A stretch of DNA of 64,000 nt, taken from assembly GCA_034231615.1 (NCBI GenBank), contig CM067298.1, forward strand, positions 50,759,832-50,823,831, given 5' to 3'. Below, piece by piece: positions 11,257 through 22,639 of the stretch. This stretch comes from Meghimatium bilineatum (lineage: Eukaryota > Mollusca > Gastropoda > Stylommatophora > Philomycidae). Under the pieces are notes generated by a model that saw nothing but the letters and a program-made list of their open reading frames with translations, was not told where the DNA came from and did not search any database. Position numbers and translations under genes: made by a program. Each line of letters opens with the position of its first letter. Position 1 is the stretch's first letter.

Positions 11257-12336
11257 ATACGAGGATATGCTATCAGCTGATACAAGGATATGCTATCAGC
11301 TGATACAAGGATATGCTCTCAGCTGATACAAGGATATGCTCTCAGCTGATACAAGGATATGCTTTCAGCTGATACAAGGATATGCTTTTAGCTGATACAA
11401 GGATATGCTATCAGCTGATACAAGGATATGCTTTCAGCTGATACAAAGATATGCTATCAGCTGATACAAGGATATGCTATCAGCTGATACGAGGATATGG
11501 TATCAGCGGATACGAGGATATGCTCTCAGTTGATACAAGGATATGCTCTCAGCTGATACAAGGATATGCTCTCAGCTGATACAAGGATATGTTATCAGCT
11601 GATTCAAGAATGTGCTTTCAGCTGATACAAGTATATGCTATCAGCTGATACAAGGATATGCTTTCAGCTGATACAAGGATATGCTTTTAGCTGATACAAG
11701 GATATGCTATCAGCTGATACAAGGATATGCTTTCAGCTGATACAAAGATATGCTATCAGCTGATACAAGGATATGCTATCAGCTGATACGAGGATATGGT
11801 ATCAGCGGATACGAGGATATGCTCTCAGTTGATACAAGGATATGCTCTCAGCTGATACAAGGATATGCTCTCAGCTGATACAAGGATATGTTATCAGCTG
11901 ATTCAAGAATGTGCTTTCAGCTGATACAAGTATATGCTATCAGCTGATACAAGGATATGCTATTAGATGCTATTAGCTGATACAATGATATGCTATCAGC
12001 TGATACAAGGATATGCTATCAGCTGATACAAGGATATGCTCTCAGCTGATACAAGGAAATGCTCTCAGCTGATACAAGTATATGCTCTCAGCTGATACAA
12101 GGATATGCTCTCAGCTGATACAAGGATATGCTCTCAGCTGATACAAGGATATGATCTCAGCTGATACAAGGAAATGCTCTCAGCTGATACAAGGATATGC
12201 ATTCAGCTGATACAAGGATATTCTTTCAGCTGATACAAGGATATGCTATCAGCTGATACGAGGATATGCTCTCAGCTGATACAAGGATATGCTCTCAGCT
12301 GATTCAATGATATGCTCTCAGCTGATACAATGATAT
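11257..12336. repeat. 23-bp satellite, main part
   Basis: Units of GATACAAGGATATGCTATCA plus GCT, about 47 copies, each containing CAGCTGATAC or a near variant. Units differ at a few positions (ATC/CTC/TTC, AAGG/GAGG), which exposes a higher-order period of 299 bp (13 units) between 11343 and 11959. A LINE interrupts the array at 12337, and the remaining units continue at 13195. Confidence 0.97.
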
Positions 12337-13194
12337 CAATCAATCAATAAACCCGTAACCCTTTAGGGTCGTAGGGGTACCACATTGGATGCCTTAGCAC
12401 ACAGAGTCCTCCAGCGAATTATATCCTCAGCTATGCGGATGGGTGTGGAAATATCTTGCCCTGTCCATTCCTTGATGTTGTCTGTCCATACCTTTATTTT
12501 ACCTCCACTACTTCTTCCACCCCCGACAGTTGCCTGCAGTATTGTTTTTTGACAAGGAATCGTGCCTGCATACATGTATGAACCATGATAGTTTTCGCCG
12601 TTTCACTATTGAAAGCAATAGCTCCTGAACACATGCACACATCTCTACTTTATTTTTTGCGCACACATTAGTCTTATGTTCCCTATAGGAAATTCGTAGA
12701 ATTCGTCTGTAGCATTTGTACTCGAAAGCCTGTAATCTTCTCTCCATGTCCGCAGTGAGTGTCTAATTTGCACAACCATACAACACAACAGAAAGCAACA
12801 GCGACTTATACAGTTTGATTTTCACTCCAACACTGATGTTGCTTTTCCAAATCACAGTTAGCCTTGACAAATACGCTAAAGCCAGCTCCAGCCTTACTTT
12901 TAGTTCTGCTTTGCATTTACCATCGCTGCATATACTTGATCCCAGGTATTTGAAGGTATTCACCTCCTCAAGCTTATGTCCATTCATCATGATATTAGTC
13001 TGGTTTTCTGTGTCTGCTGTTTAGCAAGATTTTGCTCTTATCTGAATTGATTTTCATTCCGTACTTGCTGGTAACTTTTTCCAACTTTGCTGTTAATCCT
13101 TGCAATGATTGTCTGACCCAGCTATAAGATCAATATCATCAGCGAAACGCAAGTTGCAAATAGGGCGACCTCCGATCAATGGAGACGTGTTGTA
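12337..13194 (-). mobile_element. 5'-truncated LINE inserted in the 23-bp satellite
   Basis: The minus strand reads CNLRFADDIDLIAGSDN near 13150, which is reverse transcriptase motif C with the two catalytic aspartates. It continues with EEVNTFKYLGSSICSDGKC, LYKSLLLSVVLYGC, MERRLQAFEYKCYRRILRI, RRKLSWFIHVCRHD, then DNIKEWTGQD, RWRTLCAKASNVVPLRP and a stop. Several frameshifts separate these blocks. The element ends in ATTGATTGATTG on its own strand, a tetranucleotide tail. ATACAATGATAT flanks it on both sides (12325-12336 and 13195-13206), an apparent 12-bp target-site duplication. The flank is itself a satellite unit, so the duplication is not independent proof. Confidence 0.94.
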
Positions 13195-13345
13195 ATACAA
13201 TGATATACTCTCAACTGATACAAGGATATGAAGACTGCTATCAGCTGATACAAAGAGGTGACGACACTGCCCTCAGCGGTTAGAAGGGTGTGACAACGGT
13301 GCCCTCAGCTAATATAAGAATATGACGACACGGGTCTCGGCTGAT
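13195..13345. repeat. 23-bp satellite, remainder after the LINE
   Basis: Diverged units (CTCAACTGATACAAGG, ATCAGCTGATACAAAG and later CCTCAGC forms) continue beyond the LINE and fade by about 13345. Confidence 0.85.
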
Positions 13346-13785
13346 TCAATTAGTCGACACTGCCCGTAACTAATTGTGTTAGTATGTCTTGTACTTTAAA
13401 AACACTAACACAATCATGATCTATTACTGGTTAGTGGATGTGCTCTCTTGCCAGAAGAAATATTTTTGCTAAAATAGGTTGTTGCCGTTGATACCTTTTA
13501 ATTAAGGGATGGTTGCTTGTAGGGGCTTTAACACAAAGGTAATTTTCTTTTGTTTTTGATTTTTTTTAATGGCCATCATGTGGAAAACTATTAATGAGGT
13601 GGATGGAATGGGAGGTTTCCAATTTCCTTGACTTGTTTCCTTGAAATCAATGTCACGTTTTGACTTACTCGGGGGTCAAAACTTCCTCTGGATGTGAACC
13701 TACCTCAATCCCCCGTACATGCATCTTTGCTACTTGATAATATGAATAATACAGAACACTGAACATGATGCCACTTTGAGATGGA
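13346..13785. other. No recognised feature
   Basis: Unique-looking sequence between two arrays. Nothing identifiable. Confidence 0.45.
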
Positions 13786-14337
13786 GAATCGATCTCACAT
13801 TATTCAACATTTCACCGACAGATCTCACATGATTCAACATTTCACTGACAGATCTCACATGATTCAACATTTCACCGACAGATCTCACATGATTCAACAT
13901 TTCACTGACAGATCTCACATGATTCAACATTTCACCGACAGATCTCACATGATTCAACATTTCACCGACAGATCTCACATGATTCAACATTTCACCGACA
14001 GATCTCACATGATTCAACATTTCACTGACAGATCTCACATGATTCAACATTTCACCGACAGATCTCACATGATTCAACATTTCACTGACAGATCTCACAT
14101 GATTCAACATTTCACCGACAGATCTCAATGATTCAACATTTCACCGACAGATCTCACATGATTCAACATTTCACCGACAGATCTCACATGATTCAACATT
14201 TCACTGACAGATCTCACATGATTCAACATTTCACTGACAGATCTCACATGATTCAACATTTCACTGACAGATCTCACATGATTCAACATTTCACCGACAG
14301 ATCTCACATGATTCAACATTTCACCGATAGAGTTTAC
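13786..14337. repeat. 30-bp minisatellite, 18 units
   Basis: Near-perfect units of GATCTCACATGATTCAACAT plus TTCACCGACA. One unit is shortened to 28 bp near 14125. The main variation is ACCGAC versus ACTGAC. Because 30 is a multiple of three, both strands stay open (116 and 72 codons on plus, 132 and 64 on minus) with a ten-residue repeat such as IQHFTDRSHM, broken only at the short unit. I read this as non-coding satellite. Confidence 0.98.
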
Positions 14338-14818
14338 GAGTTATAAACAAAGAACGGAAGAAAGTTCATATTTCCTACAAGATTAAACAAAGGCAATGAA
14401 CACTAAACATTGAAGAGAGAGAAAATAGTTATTCAATAGAGAAACAAAGAACATGAAAGATAACAGAATCTCAGTAAAAATAATATTGAGCTATGTGGTT
14501 TTAGCACGCCATTGGCACAAAATGCCGTGAGCGACGCTCAGAATAGAGTGCTCTGCTAACCTTATGTTGAAGTAAATGGCTCATGAAGTGACATTATATA
14601 TTCTTTTTTTAGGAGCTACTCGCTGATGGGGACACGTATTTACGTATACGAATTTATGGGGAATTTGGAAACTATGAATATTTGGTAACAAAGGTTATGA
14701 TAATACGATAAGTTTACATCATGAGATGTTTCCTCATTTTGAATATTTTAAAAAACAAACATTTTGTACATTTTTTTCTGTGGTTTTTTCTGTGGTCTAA
14801 CCAGACTGGAATTTGATC
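14338..14818. other. No recognised feature
   Basis: Purine-rich at the left, AT-rich elsewhere. Confidence 0.45.
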
Positions 14819-14819
14819 G

Positions 14820-15091
14820 TTAAAAAAAGGTAAAGTAATCCATAGCATTTATTAATGCCGTAGGGGTGTGAGATGTTAGCGATCTCACATTTCAGAGGCT
14901 CTGCAAATGAGGGCGGTAGCCATCTCCTCTCCCTAGCAGTCTTTACTTCCCGGATTAATCCGGTACCTATTAATGCTGGTTCGACCTGGGAGCCGTTGCG
15001 ATCTGAAAAACATTTCCGCCTCAACTGAGGAATGAACCCAGGACCACTCATATGCGAAGCAAGTGATAACCACTGCGCTACGCGGCTCCCT
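14820..15091 (-). mobile_element. tRNA-derived SINE, about 270 bp
   Basis: On the minus strand the head reads GGGAGCCGCGTAGCGCAGTG GTTATCAC, with TAGCGCAGTGGTTA as an RNA polymerase III A box. Then comes CTGGGTTCATTCC as a B box about 35 bases downstream. A tRNA-unrelated body follows and the element ends in CTTTACCTTTTTTTAAC. The layout (tRNA-like head, body, simple tail) is that of a SINE. The tRNA part is too diverged to be a working tRNA gene. A 99-codon minus frame here is incidental. Confidence 0.88.
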
Positions 15092-15094
15092 AAC

Positions 15095-15435
15095 ATTTGT
15101 TATTTTAATTTCAATAGTAAATATGTTTTCCTGTTAAACATAGTTTCGTGTTTGAATCAAAAAGTTATAACGTTTTATATGTTGAATATGGTATCTTTCT
15201 ATACCGTGTATTTTCTTCATTATTTCATTTAGTTTTTATACGGCATCTGTAGCTGTAAATCTCTAGGCCCGACGCATACGATAGGTCTAAGTAAGTGCAT
15301 CATGTCATCAATGATCCAATCAGATCAACAACCATGCATCAGTAAAATTCTGACAGATGTCATGCCCGTAAAGTGACGATGGTTCCTTATGACAACTCAA
15401 TACAATTTTTTTTATTCCTCAACTAGGAATTACGA
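15095..15435. other. No recognised feature
   Basis: AT-rich spacer. Confidence 0.4.
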
Positions 15436-15439
15436 AATA

Positions 15440-16215
15440 AGAATTTCTCATTTCTCAAAACATGGTGCATCTCTGAGATGTGGAGGGGGTGGGGCTTCGT
15501 AGTATGAAATAAAGTTCTCGATATACCCGTCACCACATTGAGCACTTTCATTATGAAATTAAGCTCTTTAGTAAAGACTCTCATTATACGACATTGAGAA
15601 GTGGATAACTATCTTGGTATGAAATAATGTTCCTGAGAAACCCCTATATTGTAGTATTCTGAGAAATGAAAAACCCACACACTGTAGTATTCTGAGAAGT
15701 GGGGGCCTTCTCTGTATAAATTAATGCTCGTGAAAATATTCCACATTGTACGATTGTGAGAAGTGGAGTCTTCTTGGTATGAAATAATGCTCGTGAGAAA
15801 ATTCCACATTTTACGACGGATGAGAAGTCGAGTCTTCGTGGTATCACGTTATGCTCATTGAGAACGCCCACATTTTACAACTCTGAGAAGTGGGGATCGT
15901 CTTGGTATAAAATAATTATTTGGACAAACCCCCACAATATACGACTCTGTGAAGTAGAGTCTACTTTTATTAAATAATGCTCTCGAGAAACTCACACATT
16001 TTAGTATTCTGAGAAGAGGATTCTTCTTTGCATAAAATAATGATCTTGAAAAAACGGCACACTGTACCAATGTGAAAAGTAGACTAGAGTTTTCGTATTA
16101 TGAAGTAATGCTTTTGATAAACCCTCATTTTTCACATCTTTGAAAGGTGGGTGGAAGGGTCTTCTTGATATGAAATAATTCTCTGAGAAACTCCCACATT
16201 TTGCAACTCCGACAC
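15440..16215. repeat. Degenerate minisatellite with about 62-bp period
   Basis: The sequence GAGAAGTGG...TCTTCTTGGTATGAAATAATG...CTCGTGAGAAAC...CCACATTTTACGACT recurs roughly every 62 bases, about 12 times, with heavy divergence. Short minus frames across it (66-75 codons) share the repeat and are not genes. Confidence 0.88.
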
Positions 16216-16229
16216 AGAGGTGTCCACCA

Positions 16230-17135
16230 GTAACATGGTGTGCTTTAACTCTATGTATAAAATACAGATCTGAGGTGTTCTAAAGGGGTATACGAAGACT
16301 GACAACACTGGTATGACTCATTAGGCGCATGATGAATTTCGTGTCTATCCATGACCGTTTGGAGTATAGAAGATCTCTGCACATAAAGTACACACGCCTT
16401 TATTCGTTATGTTTTTCATTATTTTTGTGTTTTCATTTCTCACCATTTATATACTTATGCGACACACACACGAAAATGAACAGAAACAATCAATATATTG
16501 ACTAGAATGTTGTCAACATGACAAAAACCTCCTCCAAGAAATGAATATTAAAGAGAATCAGGATGTAAGAGAGGAGCGAAAGAAGATGATAAGGGAGATA
16601 GGGTGAAAGAAAAATAAGAAGAAAAATGACAAATTTGGCAAGAACAGAAGAGAATAAAAGGAAAAGCAACATATCAAGTATAATAAATGAAGAAAAAGAT
16701 TAAATAATATCAAAGAGAAAAACTACTTATATGAAATCCGATGTAATCGAACAGTATAATCTAACAAAAGCTGCCACCATTCGGGGATATCTAATGTCAG
16801 CCTACTTTTGATCACTCCCCCCATATGAGAGTATGGTGTCAGTACGGTCATTATGTGTGAGTTTAAACAGACAACGATCAATGACATCGACAAGACAACC
16901 AGATGTGAATTTAAATGCATTCGTTTTTAAATACAAACTTAGGCAGAGAAAGTAGCAACTTTTTAAATCCAGTTAGATTATGGTTGAGTAAAAGTTAAGT
17001 TAGGATAACTAGGTGCCTGGAGAAAAGACAATGCATGTGTAATGAGAAAAGGCCTGGTGTTGTATTATGTCCATATATATTATATATATTGTCTTTTCCT
17101 TGATATTTCATGTTTGGGATCTCACGATTAAATGA
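16230..17135. other. No recognised feature; purine-rich tract inside
   Basis: Positions 16545-16710 are strongly purine-rich on the plus strand. The rest is AT-rich unique-looking DNA. Confidence 0.45.
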
Positions 17136-17139
17136 CTAT

Positions 17140-17530
17140 CGTCGTTTGGAACATGACAATTTTAGTCACTTGATATGCAGTAATATTGTGACATCTCAGA
17201 ACATTGGAAATTAATTCTTTCCATTTATTCATTAGTTTTCTCCTGCCCTTATTGGTTCCATTCTCATTTTTGTGTGTTCTAGCAACTGGCTAATATGGGA
17301 GGAAGTTGTAACATCATTACCAAAAAATTGATAATACAGAAAGAACACTTGTGTTCATAATCATGGATACGATTATGTTCTGCCGTTAGTTCATTTAACG
17401 CATTATAATGATTCCTAAGTAAGTGAACTCCTTAACTTGTTTAAGGTGTTTATTATCGATGTAGATAGTGATATTTCTTTATTTCTTTGCGATTGACATT
17501 ATTTCGGTCTTTTAAATATTGAAATAATGG
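17140..17530 (-). mobile_element. LINE fragment with internal deletion
   Basis: The minus strand reads ITIYIDNKHLKQVKEFTYLG, the segment that precedes the YLG box after the RT palm. Soon afterwards comes a block ending NITAYQVT, shared with the C-terminal LINE tail at 48420-48760. The GHV/GRP region between them is largely missing, so an internal deletion is likely. Confidence 0.75.
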
Positions 17531-17544
17531 CAATAGCTAAGAAA

Positions 17545-17775
17545 GAATAAAACCAGCATATCTAGACTTTCCAGACTACCAACAGACAGCATGTCACAAA
17601 TGACCATGACACATATACATAACTGCTATAAAGCCACAGATAGACCTTGCAAAAGATGCATCACAGAAATCAAAGAAGCCACAGGAACACGCTTACAAAC
17701 ATCACACATGAAGGCCATCTCCAGAGAACTAATATACCTCTGATGCCGCAAGGCAAACAAGGGATATAGAGTATA
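17545..17775 (+). mobile_element. LINE 3' end leading into a GATA microsatellite
   Basis: Aligns base by base with the clearer copy at 25740-25950: CAGCATGTCACA versus CAGCATGCCACA, GAAGCCACAGGAACACG, CGCAAGGCAAACAA. Several stops break the frame. It ends in TATAGATAAATAGATAGACA and runs directly into the GATA/GACA tract. The sister copy has only a short TATAGATAGACA tail. Confidence 0.85.
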
Positions 17776-17945
17776 TATAGATAAATAGATAGACAGACAG
17801 ACAGACAGGCATGGATGGAGAGAGGGAGGGATGGATTAGATGGATAGATAGATGGATAGATAGATAGATATATTGATAGATAGAAAGATAGATAGATGGA
17901 TGGATGGATCGACAGACATGACAGGACAGCCATACATATATAGAT
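17776..17945. repeat. GATA/GACA/GGAT microsatellite
   Basis: Interrupted tetranucleotide repeats (ATAGATAGACAGACAGACAG, then GATGGATAGATAG). It starts at the LINE 3' end, so it probably expanded from that tail. Confidence 0.95.
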
Positions 17946-17949
17946 ATAG

Positions 17950-18940
17950 GTAAATAGTTCAACAACCGATAATGATATATAAATATTTACATACATGCAT
18001 ACACACTCATACACACATACACATATTACATGCATACACACAAACGGTTCACACTTTCGAACTTACACACACCTTTATAAACCTACACATTTCAACGTTT
18101 ACACACTCACATTAACATGTGCATAGACACACGCGTTCGCACACACCTGCATAATTTTAACAACATTCTTCCTTAGTTATGTATGCGGTACAGCCGTGTG
18201 TGCCTTAATGATATATATATATATATATATATATACATGTTTTGGTGGATTGCATTACATATTCTTCTGTGTTAATTTGTAAACCCCTGAGTATAAGCAA
18301 GATGTTAGTTCATAATCTGATCTACATGATACACTACAGTTGATTCATTGCTTTAGACATGCGGGATTTCGCAGCAATGAAAGAACAGTCACGTTGGATT
18401 GGTAGTAACCATTGCTAGGGATGTGAATTATAGATAAAATGTACATTAACATCAGTACATGAATCGCCAACGCGTTGACTTGGTCCAGATCGGTAGCAAA
18501 CAATAGCAACACTGTTACCCACACTGCATGTCGTAAGAGTGGACTAGAGAACATTTGAGATGCAGTTGGCTATCCCATCTTACAGCTCACAGTGTGTCGA
18601 CTCTGTGCTGAAGTTACAACCAAGGTAAACAGTCACACAATGCGTTTCCTTTTGTGAAATGTATACCAGTAAGAGCTTAAGACTCAGTAAAAGATTAAAT
18701 ACATGAATAAATTATGTGAGGGCACGAGATTTGATGAAGATATGATGTGTTCAAAAGATTTAGGAATCTGGCGCCAGCGGAACGAGGAGCTTTATGGGGC
18801 GATTACCATGTGTATTCGGCTGTCGATAAATTACATCAACAATTATGGAAGTGGAAGGGAGATTGAGAAAGTATGATAGTTGTTGGCAAGGGGAAAGAGA
18901 CCGTTTGATAATTTGACAATAGTTTTTCAGCAATACTATT
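17950..18940. other. No gene; simple CA/TA-rich pieces
   Basis: Contains ACACAC/ACATAC-rich sequence (17990-18150) and a (TA)n run at 18211-18234. The remainder has nothing I can name. Confidence 0.55.
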
Positions 18941-18945
18941 TCTAT

Positions 18946-19128
18946 ACACCACAAACATATATTTAAATAGTGTTTCTATTCGCCACATACATATAGGTAA
19001 ATACTGTTTCTGTACACCACAAACATATCAGTAAAATACTATTTCTATACACCACAAACATATCAGTTAAATAATGTTTTTATACACCACAAATACTGGT
19101 AAAACATATAGGTAAATACTGCTTCTAT
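18946..19128. repeat. 34-bp tandem repeat, left part
   Basis: About five units of ATACTGTTTCTATACACCAC plus AAACATATCAGTAA. The array is split by the LINE at 19129, and one unit resumes at 20064-20095. Confidence 0.93.
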
Positions 19129-20063
19129 TGTCTATTGTCTTTCCCCAAGTGGTTTGTAATCTACTCTTGCCGTTAAGCGTAGGGGTGGTTGGAGCTCGAG
19201 CTTGCGTTCTAAAGCCAGATGTGCGGTCTCGGCTGTGCTATGACCGTATCTGTTCAGGATGTCTCTGACGTTTTCTATCCATCTTTTCCGTGGTCTTCCT
19301 TTGAATATGTACCCTGCTCTCATTTGGTTATATGTCTGTACGGGCAATTTGTAATGTATTCTCAGAATGTGGCCAAACCACTTGATCTACTGCATCTCTG
19401 TGTATTCTGTGCAATGTGGTATACCTATTCTTTCCTTGATGTCTTAATTTCGTAATCTATCAAGCCTGGTGACCCATGCAGTCTTCCTCAAGCACTTCTG
19501 ACATACCACTATGATTATGTAGTGTGAAGATGAAGGAGACCAGGTTTGGCAATGGTAACACAGTGTTGGTATGAATATACTAAATAATAAATAAATAGTA
19601 AATCATTTGTCTTTTAAATCCCATTTCGATCTTGGGATGAAGAAGTAGTGGTGACAGTTGGTATGTTACTGCATTTGACTTTTGACATCTTGTCTCTATT
19701 TCTATATCGAGGCTTCCGTTGTCTGTAAAAAATACTACCGAGATACTTTAAATCTGTTACTTGACTCCTATTTTGTATTTTTGTATGTTCAGTGGATTCC
19801 TATTTTGTCTATCTTAATGTTTCGTGAGCTCGGCGTTCTGCATATTTTCATAGTTACCGTCTCTTATGTATTGATCTTCATGTTGTATTTTCTACATGTT
19901 GCAGATAGTGAGTTAGCATGGTTTTATAGTTGTTCTTGGTATTCGTATATGAGGCTCTGTTCGTCTGCAAAATATTTCATTTATTTCAAGTGCATTTATT
20001 TCATTGTTTACATGTTCTGAGTTGTCTTGTTTTGAGCCGGTGATGCTGCCTTCTGCACTCTTT
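19129..20063 (-). mobile_element. 5'-truncated LINE inserted in the 34-bp repeat
   Basis: The minus strand reads YNMKINT and ETVTMKICRTPSSRN (the block before the YLG box), then IFIPTLCYHCQTW, CLRKTAWVTRLDRLRN, EYTEMQ, IKWFGHILRI, YNQMRAGYIFKGRPRKRWIE and NVRDILNRYGHSTAETA, ending LERKLELQPP. This is the region from the end of RT to the C-terminus of a non-LTR retrotransposon, with scattered stops. The tail on its own strand is an AATAGAC repeat. CTGCTTCTAT (19119-19128) and CTGTTTCTAT (20064-20073) flank it, a 10-bp duplication with one mismatch. The flanks are parts of the same repeat, so treat that as supportive only. Confidence 0.92.
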
Positions 20064-20095
20064 CTGTTTCTATACACCACAAACAAATAATTCAA
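20064..20095. repeat. 34-bp tandem repeat, right remnant
   Basis: CTGTTTCTATACACCACAAA matches the units at 18946-19128 and marks where the array resumes after the LINE. Confidence 0.9.
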
Positions 20096-21170
20096 CTTAA
20101 AAAGTTCCTAAAATGTAAAGCAAATCATTTTATCGTACTGTTTATGTTCAAACAAATTGTGGGGAGGGGTGTGGTTTATCCCCCCCCCCCAATATATAAT
20201 TTAGCAGAAGTATTCCTGAATTTGTGACAGATGTTGGCCAGAAGGGTGTACATACATGGAAAAAAAATTACTAACGTGAATTATGGACAATTCCTATTTA
20301 ACCAGCACCCACGGCAGAGTTGGAAAAAAATTATCTGGATCAGCGGACCCAATATAGCTTTTTCTTATAGTGTGGTGCCAAACAGCTAATTTTTATAGTC
20401 TTTAGGCGCTTTAAACAGTGTTTTCTGAGCTCTGAACCCAGGGAATATAGTACATGACGACTTTGTCCTGACGAGACATAAAAAATGGCTTAGTGGGCTG
20501 GATTTTGCCAACAAGCCGTATTTTGCCCACTACTTATAAGCGAGAAATCTCATCATGCATACTTTGTGTGGTACGGTAGGGAAGTCCGACCAGCCATGGG
20601 TTATCCCAGAATGCGTCAACTTTGATTCGAAACTAAACTAAAGGCACGTATTAATGAGTGACTTTAAAAACGTTTTTGTTTTAGGATATAGTCAACTTTT
20701 AATTTATTACCACTGCACACACTCACGCGTTATTCCTGTTCTTTTAGAAATCAGCGCCTCACAGGTTCCAATATAGTTCGCAATAATTTGAAATACAAAT
20801 GTTCCATTGACTCCGTGTTCTGGAACCGCAGACACGGAGTATGAATAGACCCTTGCCCGGAGGTCTATCAATGAAACACTCAATTAATGTTTGTCATTTC
20901 AGTAGATGAATGCCCGGGGCTTAGAAAGTTGTAGACTTGCTGGCTTTTAGCGTAGACCCTTAATGTCTATTTTTGATGTTTGTATTGGTTCGCTGTATAA
21001 CTGATGTCGATTTTGGATGTGTGTTGTATGACAGCCACGTATATATTGTAGATTATTTATTTGTGTTCTGTGACATCTATGTTTATGCTATGGACTAATG
21101 ACATGTGTTGTCTGTTACTTACATTTGTGAAGTCAATTGTTGGTGTTTGATATGAATGGAATGTGGATCA
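20096..21170. other. No recognised feature
   Basis: Has a C run near 20180 and somewhat higher GC around 20300-20640. No domain, RNA or repeat recognised. Confidence 0.45.
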
Positions 21171-21194
21171 TTGATGTATACTATCTACTAGCTA

Positions 21195-21375
21195 TGTGTG
21201 GGCTGTGGATAGCTCATATGTGTTGTATACTTGCTATGTGTGGGCTGTGGATCGCTGTTATGTGTTGTATACTAACTATGAGTGGGCTGTGGATCGCTGT
21301 TATGTGTTGTATACTAACTATGAGTGGGCTGTGGATCGCTGTTATGTGTATTGTCTGTCTACTAGCTATGTGTGT
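21195..21375. repeat. 42-bp minisatellite, about four units
   Basis: GTGGGCTGTGGATCGCTGTT ATGTGTTGTATACTAACTATGA recurs at about 21198, 21240, 21282 and 21324. The 42-bp length keeps two plus frames open (103 and 72 codons), which are repeat artefacts. Confidence 0.94.
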
Positions 21376-21439
21376 TTTCTGTGGGTCACTGATTATGCTG
21401 CCTACTTGGTATGAGTGTGAAGCGTTGATGTATTCTATT

Positions 21440-22060
21440 AGCTATTAGTGGGAATTGAATGGTTGATGTGTTTTGTCTACTAGCACTGACTGTTATTGAC
21501 TCATTAATGATTGATGTTGTGTACCAGCTACGGTTGTGGTGTAGACTGTCGATGTGTGTTGTCTGATGGCAATGCCTATATTGTATACTAATGATGTGTG
21601 TTATCTACTAATACGATCTATGTTGTCTGAAGTTGCTATCTACTAGTAAGCTGTATGTTGTCTAAAGTTGTATCTACTAGTTAGTTGTATGTTGTCTGAA
21701 GATATTATTTACTAGTTAGGGCTATGTTATCTTACGTTATTTCCTGGGTAGGTTACATGTTGTCTAAATTTGTTAGCCACTATTTGGGTCTATACTGTAT
21801 GCAGTTATTATTTATTAGTTGGATCTAAGTTGTAGTTGTATAAATTTGCTTTCTACTATTTGGGTCTATGTTGTCTAAATTAGTATCTACTAGGTAGGTC
21901 TATGTTATCTAAAAATGTTATCTTCTAGTTGAGTCTATGTTGTCTTCAGTAATTATCTACTAATTGGGTCTGTGGTGTCTAAAATTGTTATTTACCAGTT
22001 AGGATTATATTGTCTGAATTTGATATCTATTAGTTAGGTCTCTGTAGTCGGAAGTAGATA
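21440..22060. repeat. Degenerate repeat, period about 36-40 bp
   Basis: Recurring TCTACTAGTTAGGTCTATGT TGTCTAAAGTTGTTA-like units, about 14 of them, strongly diverged. Probably an aged extension of the neighbouring TACTAGCTATGTG repeats. Confidence 0.8.
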
Positions 22061-22254
22061 TATAATATAAAGGTTCAATTATAAGCAGCAACGGAGATTG
22101 TTATGAAGAAGTTAGGATGAGATTAGCTATAGCATCAAACAAACTGACAAAATGAAAAACGTATAGCTTGTTACGACTTAATAATACCACTACCTTTTCT
22201 TAGAGTTTCAAAATTTATATTTTGCAATATATTGATGTTAGTCGTGGACAATCA

Positions 22255-22635
22255 CCAATAAGGAGAAAAACGTAATTGCAGCATTTGAAATAAAATGTTA
22301 CAGAAGAAACCTCAGAATACAATGGATCATAAAAGTCACCAATATGTATATTCTCAGAGAATTGAAAGTAAAAGGAAACTGGCTAAACAATAAGGTTCTC
22401 TTCAGAAAAACATTACAATATTTTGGCCATATCAAACTACATGGCAGCTTAGAAACGACCATAATGGATACGATTATGCCAGGATAACGAAAAAGACGTA
22501 GGCCATGAAGATGGACACAACATCAAAAACCACTTTGGACTCAACATTCGCAAAGGCAGGAAGTTTCGGTAGGAGTTTTTGAAAGCCCGTGATAACTGTT
22601 ACATCCTTCTCAGAATACGCTAACTAACAATGACA
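22255..22635 (+). mobile_element. LINE 3' end (FGH-K-H family)
   Basis: Plus strand: NVIAAFEIKCYRRNLRI, ILRELKVKGNWLNNKVLF, LQYFGHIKLHGSLETTIMDT, then RKRRRP after a stop. This is the tail following RT in a non-LTR element and the same family as 5965-6360 and 61530-62080. It contains stops and has no RT catalytic region. Confidence 0.88.
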
Positions 22636-22639
22636 CTGT

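Noticed and set aside
13781..14346. CRISPR-like regular repeats
   Set aside because: Units abut directly with no unique spacers, and the DNA is eukaryotic in character. It is a minisatellite.
14797..15096. 99-codon minus frame
   Set aside because: Incidental translation of a tRNA-derived SINE.
17670..18041. Minus frames rich in Ile, Tyr, Ser and Pro
   Set aside because: Antisense reading of the GATA/GACA microsatellite.
19682..20020. 112-codon plus-strand hydrophobic frame
   Set aside because: Antisense shadow of the LINE on minus at 19129-20063.
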